DNA from: Flavobacteriales bacterium
GTDB taxonomy: Bacteria; Bacteroidota; Bacteroidia; Flavobacteriales_F; PHOS-HE28
Direction of reading: 5' to 3'
DNA length: 64,000 bases
Assembly (NCBI GenBank): GCA_017987115.1
Contig: JAGNUG010000002.1
Location: 18,918 to 82,917, forward strand
This document shows, one piece after another, positions 39,470 to 48,691 of the stretch (position 1 is its first letter; every line of letters begins with the position of its first letter). The position numbers and the translations under genes are program-made. The notes below the pieces were generated by a model that was given only the letters and a program-made list of their open reading frames with translations, did no database searches and had not been told where the DNA came from.

Positions 39470-42400
39470 TTACGACGTTTTCGCTACGCTCAGCTGGCAA
39501 CTCAGGGTCTCGTTCAATTCCACGGTATGCGTAGCCGAGCCGCCATTCGATAACTGTGTTACCAGCAGCTCGTTGCTCTTGGTAAGGGCAAGTGTTTCGG
39601 CCAGAATATGCGCAGCGTGGGCCTCAATGGCATGCTCAAACTGCTGGTCTCCATTGCGTTGGATGTGGAGCAGTATCCGGTCCGTAACCTCCAGGCCGGT
39701 TTCCTTACGCAAGGTCTGGACCTTACTGATGAGCTCGCGGGCTATGCCTTCCTGTATCAGGCTGTCGCTTAGGGTTATATCCAGCGCGACCGTTACTTTT
39801 CCCTCGCTGGCCACACTGAGTCCCGGTACCGTTTCAGCCGTGATCTCCACATCATCCAGGGTCACTTCAACATCCTCACCATCAATTGGCAAGGTGATGT
39901 TTCCCTGTTCTTCCAATAACGCGATACCTGCTTGGTCCAACCCATTGATCGCGCCGGCCACAGCTTTCATGAGCTTACCCATGCGCGCACCGAGCTTTTT
40001 GAAGTCCGGTTTTATCTTCTTGACCAGTTTGCTTTCACTGGGGTCCAACAACACCAATTCCTTCACGTTGACTTCATTGAGGACCAGTTTTTTGATGGCC
40101 TCCAACCGGTTCCGCATGGTATCATCCAACACGGGTACCATCATTTTCTGGAGCGGTTGGCGCACACGATGGCCCTCCAGTTTCCTGATGCTCAATACCA
40201 ATGACGTCAACTGTTGCGCCAGTTTCGTACGCGCTTCCAGTTCGGTATCGATCAACGCCGCTTGAACGGTCGGCCAATCGCTCAAATGCACACTGGTTCC
40301 GGTCAGGTCGCGGTACAACCGATCGCTGAAGAACGGTGCGATCGGTGCGCTCAACATAGCGATGACCTCCAGGCATTGGTGCAAGGTCTGATAAGCCGCT
40401 AGTTTATCGGCACCGAGTTCGCCTTTCCAGAACCGTCTCCGGTTCAAGCGCACATACCAGTTGCTCAGGTCTTCGATCACAAAATCCTGGATAGCCCGTG
40501 CAGCAATGGTCGGTTCATACGCGGTGTAGTTCGTGTCCGCGATGGTGATCAAGGAATTCAACCGGGATAGCAACCAACGGTCCATCTCGCTGCGTTCCGC
40601 CATGGGCACTGGCGCTGCAGTGCTGTCGAACCCATCGATGTTCGCGTAGAGCGCAAAGAAATTGTACGTGTTGAAGAGCGCCCTGAAGAATTTGCGCTGC
40701 ACTTCTTTGATCCCATCGGCATCGAACTTGAGGTTGTCCCAAGGTGATGCGTTGCTGATCATGTACCACCGCACGGCATCCGCGCCGAACTCATCCAAGG
40801 TCTTGAACGGGTCCACGGCATTGCCAAGGCGCTTGCTCATTTTCTGACCGTTCTTATCCAGAACAAGGCCATTGCTTACCACGGCTTTATAGGCGACGCT
40901 ATCAAAACAGAGCGTTGATATGGCGTGCAGGGTATAGAACCAACCGCGCGTTTGATCCACTCCTTCCGCGATGAATTCGGCGGGGAATCGTTCGTTCAAG
41001 AGCTCCTTGTTCTCGAAGGGATAGTGCAGCTGCGCATACGGCATGCTGCCACTATCGAACCACACATCGATCAGGTCCGTTTCCCGTTGCATCGGCTTGC
41101 CGCCGGGGCTTAGTAGAATAATGTCATCCACGAATGGACGGTGCAGATCGGCTTTGGCATAGTTCGCATCGCTCATGTCCGCAACATCAAAACCTGCGTA
41201 AGGGTCCGCTTTCATGAGCCCTGCTTTTACACTGCGTGTGATCTCTTTTTTCAACTGTTCCAAAGAGCCGATACAGAGTTCCTCGTCACCATCGGCAGTG
41301 CGCCAGATCGGTAGCGGAACGCCCCAATAACGACTTCGGGACAGGTTCCAATCCTGCAAGTTCTCCAACCAATTCCCGAACCGTCCGGTGCCGGTGCTTT
41401 CCGGTTTCCAGTTGATGGTCTTGTTGAGTTCGATCAACCGATCCTTCTTCGCTGTGGTGCGCACGAACCAACTGTCCAGCGGGTAGTAGAGGATCGGCTT
41501 GTCCGTTCGCCAGCAATGCGGATAGTTGTGTTCGTACTTCTCCACTTTGAACGCGCGGCCCATTTCCTTCAGCTTGATGCTGAGTTCCACGTCAACGCTT
41601 TTATCCGGTGAAGTGCCAGCAGGGTAGTATTCGTTCTTCACGTATTTGCCTGCGAACTCGCCCATGTCCTTGGTGAACTTGCCTTGCAGGTCTACCAGGG
41701 TCAGCGATCCAATGCCGTGCTCTTTGGCAACGCGCATGTCGTCCGCGCCAAAGCTTGGTGCAGTGTGTACGATACCCGTACCGTCTTCCGTGGTCACGAA
41801 ATTTCCGCCGATCACCTTGAACGCGTCCCCACCTTCCGGCGTGCCGTACTGAAAGAGTTGCTCGTAACGGATGCCTTCCAGTTGGTGACCAAAGAATTCG
41901 CCATCAATGGTCCACGGGATGTTCTTTCCATCCTTCTTGTAGTCATCAAAAGAGGCATCCTTTCCCTTCTCACTGAAATACGCCGATACCCGCGACTTCG
42001 CCAATACCATGGTCTGTGGCGCATGGGTATAGGGGTTGAAACTGAAGATCCGGACATAGTCCAACTTAGGACCAACAGTAAGAGCCGTGTTGCTCGGAAG
42101 CGTCCAAGGCGTTGTGGTCCAAGCCAGAATGAAAACCTCGCCCTGCAGTTCGGCAGGCAAGCTCCTGCTTTCTTTGAAGAGGAATTCGGATGCATGATCT
42201 TGCTGCACTTTGAACATGGCCACCGCACTGGTATCCTTTACGGCTTTGTACGTTCCGGGTTGGTTCAGTTCATGTGAACTTAGTCCGGTACCTGCAGCGG
42301 GGCTGTACGGTTGTATCGTATACCCCTTGTACAACAAGTCCTGATCATAGAGCTCCTTCAGCAAATGCCAAACGCTTTCGATGTATTTGGTCTGATACGT

Positions 42401-42853
42401 TACATACGGATGCTCCAGATCGAGCCAAAAACCGATGCGCCGCGTCATGTCGTTCCAGACATCGGTGTAGCGCATCACTGCTTTTTTGCACGCCGCATTG
42501 TAGTCCGCAATGCTGATGCTCTTACCAATATCCTCTTTGGTAATACCCAGTTCCTTTTCAACGCCCAATTCGATCGGTAGGCCGTGTGTATCCCAACCTG
42601 CTTTGCGATGGACCAGCTTGCCTTTCTGGGTCTGGTACCGGCAGAAAATATCCTTGATGGCACGTGCCATTACGTGGTGAATTCCTGGAAGCCCGTTAGC
42701 GCTTGGTGGGCCTTCGTAGAACACGAACGGAGGTGCGTCCTTCCGCAACTCAAGGCTTTGCCCGAAAGTGTCCTCGGTATCCCATTGCTTCAATATTTCA
42801 TCAGCAAGTTTTGGAAGATCGAGTTCGTCGTAGTGCGCGAATTGTTTGGACAT
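39470..42853 (-). CDS. ileS: Isoleucine--tRNA ligase
   Basis: A 1127-aa class I aminoacyl-tRNA synthetase that charges tRNA-Ile and edits valine. The HIGH-type motif is in GPPSANGLPGIHH near residue 50 and the KMSKS motif in GQKMSKRLGNAVDPF. The insertion includes the CP1 editing domain (TTEDGTGIVHTAPSFGADD). The frame opens at 42889, but a promoter -7 element at 42874-42881 lies between that ATG and 42853, so MSKQFAHYDELD at 42853 is the likely start. It heads the ileS / DksA-like / lspA block. Confidence 0.96.
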   Translation of the reverse strand: MSKQFAHYDELDLPKLADEILKQWDTEDTFGQSLELRKDAPPFVFYEGPPSANGLPGIHHVMARAIKDIFCRYQTQKGKLVHRKAGWDTHGLPIELGVEKELGITKEDIGKSISIADYNAACKKAVMRYTDVWNDMTRRIGFWLDLEHPYVTYQTKYIESVWHLLKELYDQDLLYKGYTIQPYSPAAGTGLSSHELNQPGTYKAVKDTSAVAMFKVQQDHASEFLFKESRSLPAELQGEVFILAWTTTPWTLPSNTALTVGPKLDYVRIFSFNPYTHAPQTMVLAKSRVSAYFSEKGKDASFDDYKKDGKNIPWTIDGEFFGHQLEGIRYEQLFQYGTPEGGDAFKVIGGNFVTTEDGTGIVHTAPSFGADDMRVAKEHGIGSLTLVDLQGKFTKDMGEFAGKYVKNEYYPAGTSPDKSVDVELSIKLKEMGRAFKVEKYEHNYPHCWRTDKPILYYPLDSWFVRTTAKKDRLIELNKTINWKPESTGTGRFGNWLENLQDWNLSRSRYWGVPLPIWRTADGDEELCIGSLEQLKKEITRSVKAGLMKADPYAGFDVADMSDANYAKADLHRPFVDDIILLSPGGKPMQRETDLIDVWFDSGSMPYAQLHYPFENKELLNERFPAEFIAEGVDQTRGWFYTLHAISTLCFDSVAYKAVVSNGLVLDKNGQKMSKRLGNAVDPFKTLDEFGADAVRWYMISNASPWDNLKFDADGIKEVQRKFFRALFNTYNFFALYANIDGFDSTAAPVPMAERSEMDRWLLSRLNSLITIADTNYTAYEPTIAARAIQDFVIEDLSNWYVRLNRRRFWKGELGADKLAAYQTLHQCLEVIAMLSAPIAPFFSDRLYRDLTGTSVHLSDWPTVQAALIDTELEARTKLAQQLTSLVLSIRKLEGHRVRQPLQKMMVPVLDDTMRNRLEAIKKLVLNEVNVKELVLLDPSESKLVKKIKPDFKKLGARMGKLMKAVAGAINGLDQAGIALLEEQGNITLPIDGEDVEVTLDDVEITAETVPGLSVASEGKVTVALDITLSDSLIQEGIARELISKVQTLRKETGLEVTDRILLHIQRNGDQQFEHAIEAHAAHILAETLALTKSNELLVTQLSNGGSATHTVELNETLSCQLSVAKTS

Positions 42854-42873
42854 GCCGGACTTTTGAAGGTCGG

Positions 42874-42881
42874 CAAAGGTA
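42874..42881 (-). promoter_or_regulatory. -7 promoter element of ileS
   Basis: The minus strand reads TACCTTTG here, an exact TAnnTTTG match, 21 bases before the chosen ileS ATG at 42853. No good -33 TTG is found at the usual distance, so confidence is limited. Confidence 0.45.
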
Positions 42882-43037
42882 ACTAACATGCCTGTCTGAT
42901 CACCGAGGGCATGATCGTGCTGAGTTGGGCAGGAAGAATATACGAGCTGCCCGGGATCGCTACGGTAGCACGGTCCAATTGGTGTTCGTTCCGTTCGCTC
43001 CTAACGTACCGGGAACTCTACATATCCACCATGCCGA

Positions 43038-46000
43038 TCACGGGAGTTGCTCCAAGCGCATGTTGGTCGGCACTACGCCACCAATGTTCTGTAGGATCAG
43101 ATCACGGTCGTTGTTCGTGCCCGTATAGCGGACCACACCATCCAGATCAAGGTCTTCGGATAGGTAGCCAGGGACAGTTGCGGTCGGTACTACGCCTCCA
43201 ATGAGGGACAGTATCCGGTCGCGATCATTCGCTGTGCCCGTATAGCGGATCAAGCCATCCCCGTTCACATCACCGGTCCACAATGCTTTTGCACCATTTG
43301 TCATGGTCGCCAAGGGTTCTGTGCCATAGACTGCTGTGGCTGGGTTCGTAAGGTCAACTACCACTGCGCCAGTACTGAGATCAACGGTGGTCGCGGTCAT
43401 AACTCCCAAATGGTTGCGGTGCCGTACCGCGACATACCGGGAACCCGTTGAGCTTGGGACCATCAACGGTCCACCTTGCGGGTCGATCACGGTGCCATCA
43501 TCCAGGACCAACGCTGCAAATGTTTGAAGTACCGTGGTCGGTGTTTGGGGATCGCGCAGCTCTACTAATAGCCAATCGATCACTTTGCGTTCGGTGTTGG
43601 CCGATAAGGTGTGTGCGTATACGGAAGCGTTGTTTCCCGTGTGCATTGCCAGACCGGGGTATGGGTCGTCCGCTGGTACCAATCCTGTGTTGCGGAGTGC
43701 ATCGGACATGGCGCCATTCTCGTATGGTCCTTGTAAGAACACCTTGATGTAAAGCGGCGTACGTTCTTGCGCATAGGTCACCGGGTCCACGGTCATGATC
43801 CATTCCGTGAGCACGTTCATGTATGTATTGTGTACGATCTCTTTACCTATGGGAGGCATTGAGTTGGCAACACCATTTGGTCGGGAGTCGCGCATCCAGA
43901 TCTCAGAACCGAGCGTATCTCCTGGAGCCACTACGAATTGCCCCATGGGCGAATTCATCCCGATGGTCGGTTCATTCACGATGCCCTTTTGGGCAAGTGG
44001 TGTTGCATATCGCGCATCGAATGCACCATCCACGCCATTTGGCCTGTGGCAAGAGGAGCAGTTGGCATCGAGGTATGACATTACGCGATCTTCCGCGCTT
44101 GCGGTGATGTCATCCAGAGGTTTTGCACGACGGAGTTCATCCACATCCGGTATTGCTTGGTCGAATATGCCCAAATGGCTCAAGGTCACCAGTTGATTGG
44201 CAGTTGCACCTGTGGAAGGGTAGAACACATCACCATTGAGTTGATGGGTCTTAAGGCCAAGCGCAAATCCAGAGGCGGTCGTATGGCAGGTCATGCATTG
44301 CTGGCGGCTCGGGAAATTCCAGGTCTGTTCGTAGGTGCCACCGCCGGCAAGGGTTATCGTGTACTCACCGATCTCTTCGCCATCGATCAGAAAGGCTTCC
44401 GTTCCAGCCGCGTTCCAACGGTAGGTAAGTCCATACGCTTCCCCGTTGTTCTTGTAGATCATGAAGCGGGTTTCAAGGCGCGCCGTTAGGGAGGGGTTAT
44501 TTTCGTTCAAGGGCAATTCAAAGTGCTTGATCATTACCGTCCCTGCAGGAAAGGTCCAGTGATCATCCGGGTCGAATCCAATACGCTCGCTGGGTGAGTC
44601 ATGGAACCCATCATTCGGTATGACCATCCAGCGTTTTTTCTCTGCTCGGTCGCTCCAAAGTGGACTGTTCACCGTAAATGGAATGATGCCGGGTGCGGTC
44701 TCCAAAGTGGCCATGTTGGTGAATACACCTAGATCCGATAGCTGTTCCGGTGGGGAAGGCACACCGTGTTGCACACGCACCAGTTTGTGGATCTTACCGC
44801 CATCAAGGTTGGTTCCATAAAGGTCCAGGATGTACAATGTTCCATCGGATGCTAAGGAGAAGGAAGAGATCCCGTCCTTGCTGCCCGTTCCCTCTGCGGG
44901 CACGTTCAGCAGGAATTGAACGTTCTGCGCAGTGCCAAATGGAGAAAGCTCCAAGGTGTGAATGTTCTGCGTTTCATGGTCGGAGAAAATGTACTTACCA
45001 TCCAATTCGGGATACTTATCACCGCGTATGACATAACCACCGATCACGCACTGGCCAAAGCTGCGCGGGTAAGAGTATACCGGCAGCTGATCATATCCGA
45101 TCAACGGGTTTGGCTTGGCTTTTGGTCCTGCAATGTCTCCTTCTCGATAAGGCCACTGTAGATTGGCTCCTATGAAAACACGGCTGATCTCTTCCCGTGA
45201 ACTTTGGCCAATATCCCCGATCCAAATATCTCCGGTCGGTGGGTCGTAGGTCATTCGATGCGGGCTCCGCGTACCCAACGCCCAGTATTCCTCGAGAATG
45301 CCTCCTCCGGGATCTTGCCAAGGATTGTCGTTCGGTACGAAATAGCCTTGGCTGAAACTGTTCGGCCAACCGGAAGGCGGGTTAGCACCGTTCAGTGGTT
45401 GTCTTCGAATGGCGTGACTAATGGACCCACCCTGCATATCCACGTCGATGCGGAATACGCCACCAAAGAACCATGAACTGATGTTCTGTGTCCGGTTGTA
45501 CTGGTCGTTCGCACCTCCTTCATCGCCAACAGCGAAGTACAAGAACCCATCCGGACCGAAGAACATATCGCCGCCGTTGTGCCAGTTCTGACGATCGAAC
45601 TGTTGGATGAGCACGTATTCCGATGCTGGGTTCACATAAGTTTCCGCAGCGTTCATGGTGAAGCGGGATAGGCGCATGAACGCCTGCTCGCCCCTAGGGT
45701 CGCCGATCGGATGGTAACGGTACCACACGTAGAAGTAATGCGCATTTGGAGATCCTGACTGGCCATATTCCGGATGCAACGCGGCACCCAGCATTCCCCC
45801 GTCCTGATTGATCTGTGTTTGGCTATTTACGTTAAGGACCAAGGTCTTCGTGCTCGTTAACGGGTCATTGATGAAGGTCCATGCGTAGCCGGATTTCCCG
45901 AAGACCATGAATTTGCCGGAGGGTAGCTCAAGCATTTTCACAGGGTCATTGAAGGTTAAATTCGGAAAGGCGTTCGCGATGGTATAGGTCGCATAATCGG

Positions 46001-46211
46001 CACCGGGTGTGGGTGCTTCTGCAGTGAACACGCCATTCAGATAAGGCCCTACAGGTTCAGGGTCCTGTAGGCCGCTTTCCGGGTTGAACAGGTCGGGTAC
46101 GAATGCCAACGTAATGAACGCGATGACACTGAAAAAAAGAACAATAGCGTAGTGCTTAGTGACCAGAGACCGGTCACCACGGGAGAGGCGAAGCATGGAC
46201 ATGGGTCGCAA
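43038..46211 (-). CDS. Secreted PQQ-type sugar dehydrogenase / di-haem / dockerin-like fusion
   Basis: A 1057-aa exported protein with a hydrophobic N-terminal anchor or signal (YAIVLFFSVIAFITLAFV). The first half is a soluble glucose/sorbosone dehydrogenase-like propeller (GGMLGAALHPEYGQSG, HNGGDMFFGPDGFLYFAVGD), which normally uses PQQ. The middle carries two c-haem motifs, CMTCH (near residue 640) and CSSCH (near 715), as in secreted oxidoreductase fusions. The last 80 residues hold two dockerin-like or EF-hand-like segments (GDVNGDGLIRYTGT, EDLDLDGVVRYTGT). Sugar or alcohol oxidation with electron transfer to haem is inferred. Confidence 0.83.
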   Translation of the reverse strand: MRPMSMLRLSRGDRSLVTKHYAIVLFFSVIAFITLAFVPDLFNPESGLQDPEPVGPYLNGVFTAEAPTPGADYATYTIANAFPNLTFNDPVKMLELPSGKFMVFGKSGYAWTFINDPLTSTKTLVLNVNSQTQINQDGGMLGAALHPEYGQSGSPNAHYFYVWYRYHPIGDPRGEQAFMRLSRFTMNAAETYVNPASEYVLIQQFDRQNWHNGGDMFFGPDGFLYFAVGDEGGANDQYNRTQNISSWFFGGVFRIDVDMQGGSISHAIRRQPLNGANPPSGWPNSFSQGYFVPNDNPWQDPGGGILEEYWALGTRSPHRMTYDPPTGDIWIGDIGQSSREEISRVFIGANLQWPYREGDIAGPKAKPNPLIGYDQLPVYSYPRSFGQCVIGGYVIRGDKYPELDGKYIFSDHETQNIHTLELSPFGTAQNVQFLLNVPAEGTGSKDGISSFSLASDGTLYILDLYGTNLDGGKIHKLVRVQHGVPSPPEQLSDLGVFTNMATLETAPGIIPFTVNSPLWSDRAEKKRWMVIPNDGFHDSPSERIGFDPDDHWTFPAGTVMIKHFELPLNENNPSLTARLETRFMIYKNNGEAYGLTYRWNAAGTEAFLIDGEEIGEYTITLAGGGTYEQTWNFPSRQQCMTCHTTASGFALGLKTHQLNGDVFYPSTGATANQLVTLSHLGIFDQAIPDVDELRRAKPLDDITASAEDRVMSYLDANCSSCHRPNGVDGAFDARYATPLAQKGIVNEPTIGMNSPMGQFVVAPGDTLGSEIWMRDSRPNGVANSMPPIGKEIVHNTYMNVLTEWIMTVDPVTYAQERTPLYIKVFLQGPYENGAMSDALRNTGLVPADDPYPGLAMHTGNNASVYAHTLSANTERKVIDWLLVELRDPQTPTTVLQTFAALVLDDGTVIDPQGGPLMVPSSTGSRYVAVRHRNHLGVMTATTVDLSTGAVVVDLTNPATAVYGTEPLATMTNGAKALWTGDVNGDGLIRYTGTANDRDRILSLIGGVVPTATVPGYLSEDLDLDGVVRYTGTNNDRDLILQNIGGVVPTNMRLEQLP

Positions 46212-46352
46212 AATACTGGATCACGAACCCGGTGTCAATAGTTCAATACGCTCTTGATCAGCGGGTTTCATAGGGTTATTGCCACCGACCGAAGGGGTCC
46301 TGGCTATCATGGTCATACCAGAAAGAACCTTCCAGCAGCCCGTGCTAAGCGC

Positions 46353-47099
46353 TCAGCTCTTGAACCGGACCATCACCATATTTCCTTTTTCCTCACGACG
46401 TGTTTCCAATTGATCCTTCAACGCACTGACCAAGGACGAAAGCGAGGCATGCCCATAGCTGCGTGGGTCGAACCCGGGATCCAACCGGCGCAACGCTTGG
46501 CCAATAAGACTCAGGGAAACCTCCTCTTCTTCGCCCTTTGCAATGTTGAAGGCTGTTCGCATTTTGCGCATAAGACCGGTATTTGAAGACAACGCAGGTT
46601 TTGTGGATGATACTTTCCCGCGACCAGAACGTTTGGTTTCTTGCTTCGGTTCTTCCTGAACATCCAGATTCTCAACGTAAATGAAGCGCTCACAGGCTTT
46701 CACGAAAGCATCCGGTGTTTTCTTCTCTCCTACACCCATTACGAACGAGCCGCTTTCGCGAAGGCGCGTAGCCAATCGGGTATAGTCGCTATCACTGCTC
46801 ACGATACAGAACGCATCGACCAGTTCGCCGTGCAGAATGTCCATGGCGTCGATGATCAAAGCACTGTCAGTACTGTTCTTGCCTTTGGTGTATGCGAATT
46901 GCTGCACCGGTTGAATGGCGTTGCTGTTCAATAGGTCCTTCCAGCCGGTCATGCCCATAGTGGTCCAATCGCCATATATCCGGCGAATGGTGATGGTTCC
47001 TAGTTTGCTTAACTCCTCCAGAATTGCAGCTAGGCGTTTCGGAGCGGCATTGTCACCATCGATCAATAGAGCAATGGTGGTATCGTTTATTTTCTTCAT
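46353..47099 (-). CDS. NYN-domain ribonuclease-like protein with LOTUS/OST-HTH domain
   Basis: A 248-aa cytoplasmic protein. The N-terminal NYN (PIN-like) domain (about residues 8-145) has acidic residues D14 and D16 in ALLIDGDNA and a conserved SSDSDYTRLATRLRE. The C-terminal OST-HTH/LOTUS domain (about 175-245) has SLSLIGQALRRLDPGFDPR. NYN proteins cleave RNA, and LOTUS domains bind RNA or RNPs, so it is a probable RNA-processing factor. It stands alone on the minus strand. Confidence 0.87.
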   Translation of the reverse strand: MKKINDTTIALLIDGDNAAPKRLAAILEELSKLGTITIRRIYGDWTTMGMTGWKDLLNSNAIQPVQQFAYTKGKNSTDSALIIDAMDILHGELVDAFCIVSSDSDYTRLATRLRESGSFVMGVGEKKTPDAFVKACERFIYVENLDVQEEPKQETKRSGRGKVSSTKPALSSNTGLMRKMRTAFNIAKGEEEEVSLSLIGQALRRLDPGFDPRSYGHASLSSLVSALKDQLETRREEKGNMVMVRFKS

Positions 47100-47367
47100 T
47101 GATGGTGCAAGGTAGAGGTAGTTCCGATCGGCAGCGGACCAGAGGAAGTGTAGTTCTCCATGAATTAGGATAAAAGGGTCTTGTAAAAAGCGTTCGGAAA
47201 CGCCTTGCTATTTCCCGACAGCCCAGCGTTGATAATACACTCTGATCGTAGCATTCCCCCTATCCACGCAGGTTTCCGGAGCATTGGATTTATGATCAGA
47301 CAAGAACTGTTAATGATCCACTTGTTCCGGTCGTTCAACGCTGCAAATAGCGCCGGACCTTCGGGCC

Positions 47368-48084
47368 ATGTCCGCTGAAATCTATATCGCTCGGTTGCGC
47401 ACATTGCGTAGTCTTCAGGAATTGGGCCATCAGGAATTGATGGACGTATTGGGTCGCTATGCCTCTATTGGTCCACTTGTTCGTCTGGGTTTATTGCGCC
47501 GCAGAGAGGATGACCACGAGTTCCAACGCTATCACGGTTACATTCCTACAGAGGCCGCTGCGACAATATTGCTGCACAACGCCAAGAATGAATTGATCAT
47601 GGTGCGCAAGGGAGCGGAACGGGCATTTCGCGCTATGCTGAAACAGGACCCCGAACCGGATGCCCCGTTCAAGGAAGCTTTTGCTGAGTCTTCAGCAGCG
47701 CAGTTCCTGGCCACGGAGAGCGAGAACCACCGCGACGATAAGAGCACGGCGCCCTTGCGTATATGGTTGCTGAAAGGCTATATGCACTTGGATATGTTCT
47801 GCAAACGTCATAGCCTACAGATCAATGAACTGATCGCAAAAGGGCTGTGCATACGCATGAGTTCTGCAGACGATCAAGCAAATGTGATCACAACGCCAAC
47901 TACGGAAGCAGCACGGTACCTATTTCAGCCTACCGGTTCCAGTTTGATCTTGATCCGCCCTGGAATGGAGCTCCCGCTTTATCAAGCGTGTTCTCCGGAG
48001 AATGCCGAGGTGCTGATCAATTTGCCGCAGACCGCTGCGGATGTGGCGCGTGGTTCGTACCCACGTCGTGCTAGTTGGGTGTGA
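47368..48084 (+). CDS. Hypothetical cytoplasmic protein
   Basis: A 238-aa protein without signal peptide or membrane segment, and no family I recognise. It begins MSAEIYIARLRTLRSLQELG. The N-terminal third is helical and basic (LLRRREDDHEF), and a middle block has LRIWLLKGYMHLDMFC. Its reading frame has typical codon use for the window and ends seven bases before the convergent phosphatase gene. I cannot assign a function. Confidence 0.6.
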   Translation: MSAEIYIARLRTLRSLQELGHQELMDVLGRYASIGPLVRLGLLRRREDDHEFQRYHGYIPTEAAATILLHNAKNELIMVRKGAERAFRAMLKQDPEPDAPFKEAFAESSAAQFLATESENHRDDKSTAPLRIWLLKGYMHLDMFCKRHSLQINELIAKGLCIRMSSADDQANVITTPTTEAARYLFQPTGSSLILIRPGMELPLYQACSPENAEVLINLPQTAADVARGSYPRRASWV

Positions 48085-48090
48085 GCCTTT

Positions 48091-48636
48091 TTACGGAGTT
48101 CCTGTTCCGTAATGCAATAGGTCCACGCGAGAGGTTCCATCTGCGGATAGCACCACTTTATACAACCGATCGAATTGGGATTCTTCGATCGGGTCCACAA
48201 CGGTTCCATTCAAAGCCTGAACGATTCCGGGCACCGTATTGCTATGGCCTGCAACAAGGATCACGTTGCCTTTATCGTCCGTTTTGATCCTGCGCACCAG
48301 CTCGCCAATATCATGAGGCTCCAAGGGAACGATCGTAACTCCTGCGGCCTTGGCCAGTGGGGATACAGTTTGTTGGGTACGTTGTAAGGTGGTCGCATAG
48401 ATCCGGCTTACATTTTCGTTCGCAAGTTTTCTTGCGAGTGCCTCTGCTCTGACAATGCCCGCATTGGAAAGTGGCGTGTCCGGGTCGGAAGCGTCCGCCT
48501 TTTCCGCATGACGCACCACGTACACGATCGTGTCATTTACTGCGGTCGCGGTGGGCTTTGTCTGCGTGCACGAGGCAAACAATAAGAAAACGCCAAGCAT
48601 GAAGAATGCTTGGCGTTTTATTTCGATCAGTTTCAT
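48091..48636 (-). CDS. Histidine-phosphatase-family lipoprotein
   Basis: A 181-aa protein of the phosphoglycerate mutase/SixA-like histidine phosphatase superfamily. A lipoprotein signal (MKLIEIKRQAFFMLGVFLLF with lipobox FASC) is followed by the catalytic VVRHAEKAD, then TTLQRTQQT and VILVAGHSNTVPGIV, which hold the second Arg and His. The open frame extends far upstream to 49128, but that part is only the antisense of the neighbouring gene. Substrate unknown, probably a periplasmic phosphate ester. A strong hairpin (48587-48619) lies in its signal-peptide codons. Confidence 0.85.
   Translation of the reverse strand: MKLIEIKRQAFFMLGVFLLFASCTQTKPTATAVNDTIVYVVRHAEKADASDPDTPLSNAGIVRAEALARKLANENVSRIYATTLQRTQQTVSPLAKAAGVTIVPLEPHDIGELVRRIKTDDKGNVILVAGHSNTVPGIVQALNGTVVDPIEESQFDRLYKVVLSADGTSRVDLLHYGTGTP
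48587..48619 (-). other. Perfect hairpin inside signal-peptide codons of the phosphatase
   Basis: AAAACGCCAAGCAT (48587-48600) and ATGCTTGGCGTTTT (48606-48619) are perfect 14-base arms with a five-base loop. It lies 73 bases after the stop of the upstream minus-strand gene and within the first 50 bases of the phosphatase coding sequence. It could terminate readthrough or control translation. Confidence 0.7.
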
Positions 48637-48691
48637 TGGCGTTCGTTCGGGGTCGCCAAGATGCAACTTTTGGATCGTTGTATCCAACACG

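Noticed and set aside
38541..40265. 574-codon plus-strand open frame
   Set aside because: It runs antisense across the DksA-like and ileS genes. Its Cys/Phe/Leu-rich translation comes from the Lys/Ala repeats of the real gene on the other strand.
46462..46490. tRNA-like GTCGAACCCGGGATCC segment
   Set aside because: It lies within the NYN-LOTUS coding sequence and no cloverleaf can be built around it.
47165..47404. 79-codon minus-strand frame between the NYN and orphan genes
   Set aside because: It overlaps the start of the plus-strand gene and has no features of a real protein.
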